Positions 63,135 through 64,000 of a stretch of DNA of 64,000 bases are shown in pieces. A program made the translations under genes and the position numbers. Location: positions 62,001 through 126,000 of the forward strand of contig CAZGKW010000001.1 of the NCBI GenBank assembly GCA_964526295.1, read 5' to 3'. This DNA comes from CAZGKW01 sp964526295 (GTDB lineage: Bacteria; Planctomycetota; Phycisphaerae; FEN-1346). The notes under the pieces were generated by a model, which searched no databases, was not told the DNA's origin, and was given only the letters and a program-made list of their open reading frames with translations. Position 1 is the first letter of the stretch, and every line of letters begins with the position of its first letter.

Positions 63135-63715
63135 GCCCTGCATTGCCAATGGTACGGCCTGGAGTTTGGGCCCGGCCAAGCGGAAATACGAGCGAAGGAG
63201 CGACGGGTGCCGGCGCTGAGCGGTAATCGAGTCCCCGACGGCCTCTTGCAGGTCGGCCACGTCCTCCCGAATGAAGTTCGCCAGGTCCGCGTACTGGGTG
63301 TGGTTCCACACCTGTTCGGCCGGGTTGAGGTCCGGGGCGTAGGGCGGCAGCCACTCCACCTCCAGCCATCGGACACCCCCCTCCCGCAGCAGACGCTGTG
63401 CCTTGCGATGGGCACCCAGCCGGTCCCATACCACCAGGAGCCTCCGCCGCAGGTGGCGGTGCAGATGCCGCAGGAACGCCACCACGTCCTCGGCCCGGAC
63501 GTTGGCGGTCTGAAGCGCGACGTACAGGCCCAGACCCCGCCGCCACGGGGCCAGCGTGACCGCGGAGATGGCCGTGACGCGGTCGCGCCGGTCCCAACTG
63601 TATTGGACGGGCGTCTGCCCCCGCGGCGCCCAGGTCCGTCGGACGACCGGCTGGAGCATAAAACCGCTCTCATCCAGAAAAACGAGGCTGACGCCGCGAC
63701 GACGGGCGTTTTTTT
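63114..63715 (-). CDS. IS630 transposase, DDE catalytic frame
   Basis: The C-terminal catalytic half. DESGF (first Asp) lies upstream of the first ATG at 63659 and is only translated if ribosomes shift from the upstream frame at the A7 run (63709-63715 on plus as T). Then come VVWDRLGAHRK with the second Asp and LPPYAPDLNPAEQVW with the Glu, so the DDE set is complete. It ends GSIGCHT at a TGA at 63116-63114. The 546-nt piece from 63659 alone lacks the first Asp. Confidence 0.8.
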
Positions 63716-64000
63716 ATATCCGGCCATCGCTCCTCGCGCCACCGCCGGATGGCCGCCTCGTCCCGCTCGCGGGCCCGCCGCTCGGGCTTCTGGCACGTCC
63801 AGCCCAACCCGTGCAGCAGGCGGCCGACGTGGTCCACGTGATAGCGGACACCGAAGCGTTTCGCGATCACCTCGGCCACGCGGGAACGGGTCCACAGGTC
63901 GGTCCGGTAGCCGGCCGCACGCGGCCCCTTCAGCAGGACCCGCCTCAACCGCTCCTTCTGGCGAAGGGACAGCAACGGCCGGCGGCCGGGGTGGGGGTTG
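63670..64000 (-). CDS. IS630 transposase, N-terminal DNA-binding frame (partial)
   Basis: Open to the window edge, so the start is outside. It encodes a winged-helix/HTH region (LRRVLLKGPRAAGYRTDLWTR, then VRYHVDHVGRLLHGLGW) that binds the element ends in IS630 transposases. The frame stops at 63670 shortly after an A7 run; dropping one A, or a +1 shift, joins it to the catalytic frame. Slippage on A7 is a known way for IS elements to make a full transposase, but a plain inactivating indel is equally possible. Confidence 0.75.
   Translation of the reverse strand, partial: NPHPGRRPLLSLRQKERLRRVLLKGPRAAGYRTDLWTRSRVAEVIAKRFGVRYHVDHVGRLLHGLGWTCQKPERRARERDEAAIRRWREERWPDIKKRPSSRRQPRFSG

Larger units (their letters stand above)
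63100..64000 (-). mobile_element. IS630-family element (partial, runs off the window)
   Basis: Two transposase reading frames on the minus strand and the element's left edge near 63100-63135. The right end, including the inverted repeat, lies beyond 64000. The exact left boundary is uncertain. Confidence 0.75.

Overview
The window is a 64 kb piece of a GC-rich (about 70 % by eye) bacterial chromosome. The best guess is an uncultured Planctomycetota lineage, probably assembled from a metagenome. The case rests on content, not on a marker gene: a Tat-exported sulfatase, two Gfo/Idh/MocA oxidoreductases, a DUF4432 epimerase-like protein, a secreted clan-A glycosidase beside a double pectate-lyase-like protein, a kinase-like membrane fusion protein, and a metallophosphoesterase fused to a multiheme cytochrome. 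A 100-N scaffold gap at 10887-10986 supports the draft-assembly reading. Coding density is high, and most genes sit in short operons with 1-8 nt overlaps.

Layout. 1-2028: the start of a secreted protein and mnmG, both on the minus strand. 2029-2930: a long non-coding region ending in a near-perfect sigma-54 promoter with two upstream palindromes. 2931-7434: four different Hsp20 small heat-shock genes followed by lon, all plus strand. 7634-8971: a secreted ClpP/NfeD-class serine protease. 9079-17005 (minus): apt, a primary-type sigma factor, rpsA, ispH, plsC, cmk and a Tat sulfatase; cmk-plsC-ispH-rpsA is a gene order known from other bacteria. 17197-18093: a UbiA-type prenyltransferase. 18185-23729 (minus): pyrK-pyrD, a Gfo/Idh/MocA oxidoreductase, a DUF4432 protein and a secreted protein with two LPP20-like repeats. 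23901-30043 (plus): four exported proteins (Tat aldo/keto-reductase-like protein, CxxCH heme protein, clan-A glycosidase, double pectate-lyase-like protein) that look like a carbohydrate-processing locus. 30458-35131: rimO and pgsA, facing a kinase-like/membrane/PgpA fusion. 35357-42903: addB-addA and an XRE-cupin regulator. 42959-44469: anti-sigma factor and ECF sigma factor. 44614-47371: a 58-residue gene, a self-cleaving-type XRE-S24 repressor with two palindromic operators, and an M48 protease whose frame overlaps the repressor gene tail to tail by 339 bp. 47384-51885 (minus): class V aminotransferase, serA, and the phosphoesterase-cytochrome. 52087-60675: a small membrane protein, surE (minus), a UPF0182 membrane protein, tyrS, a second Gfo/Idh/MocA oxidoreductase and der. 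60957-64000: a mobile, lower-GC end with an internally deleted IS256-like element, what looks like a toxin remnant plus an Imm32-like immunity gene, and an IS630-family element running off the window.

How it fits together. Proteostasis genes (four sHsps plus Lon) appear to share one activator-dependent promoter. Phospholipid synthesis is represented by plsC, pgsA and a PgpA domain. Serine synthesis is represented by serA plus a class V aminotransferase. DNA-break processing (addAB) lies a few kb from a LexA-like repressor. The observations I would follow first are the sigma-54 heat-shock control region, the kinase-PgpA fusion, the heme-protein/glycosidase coupling, the repressor/microgene divergon, and the immunity gene trapped between two insertion sequences.
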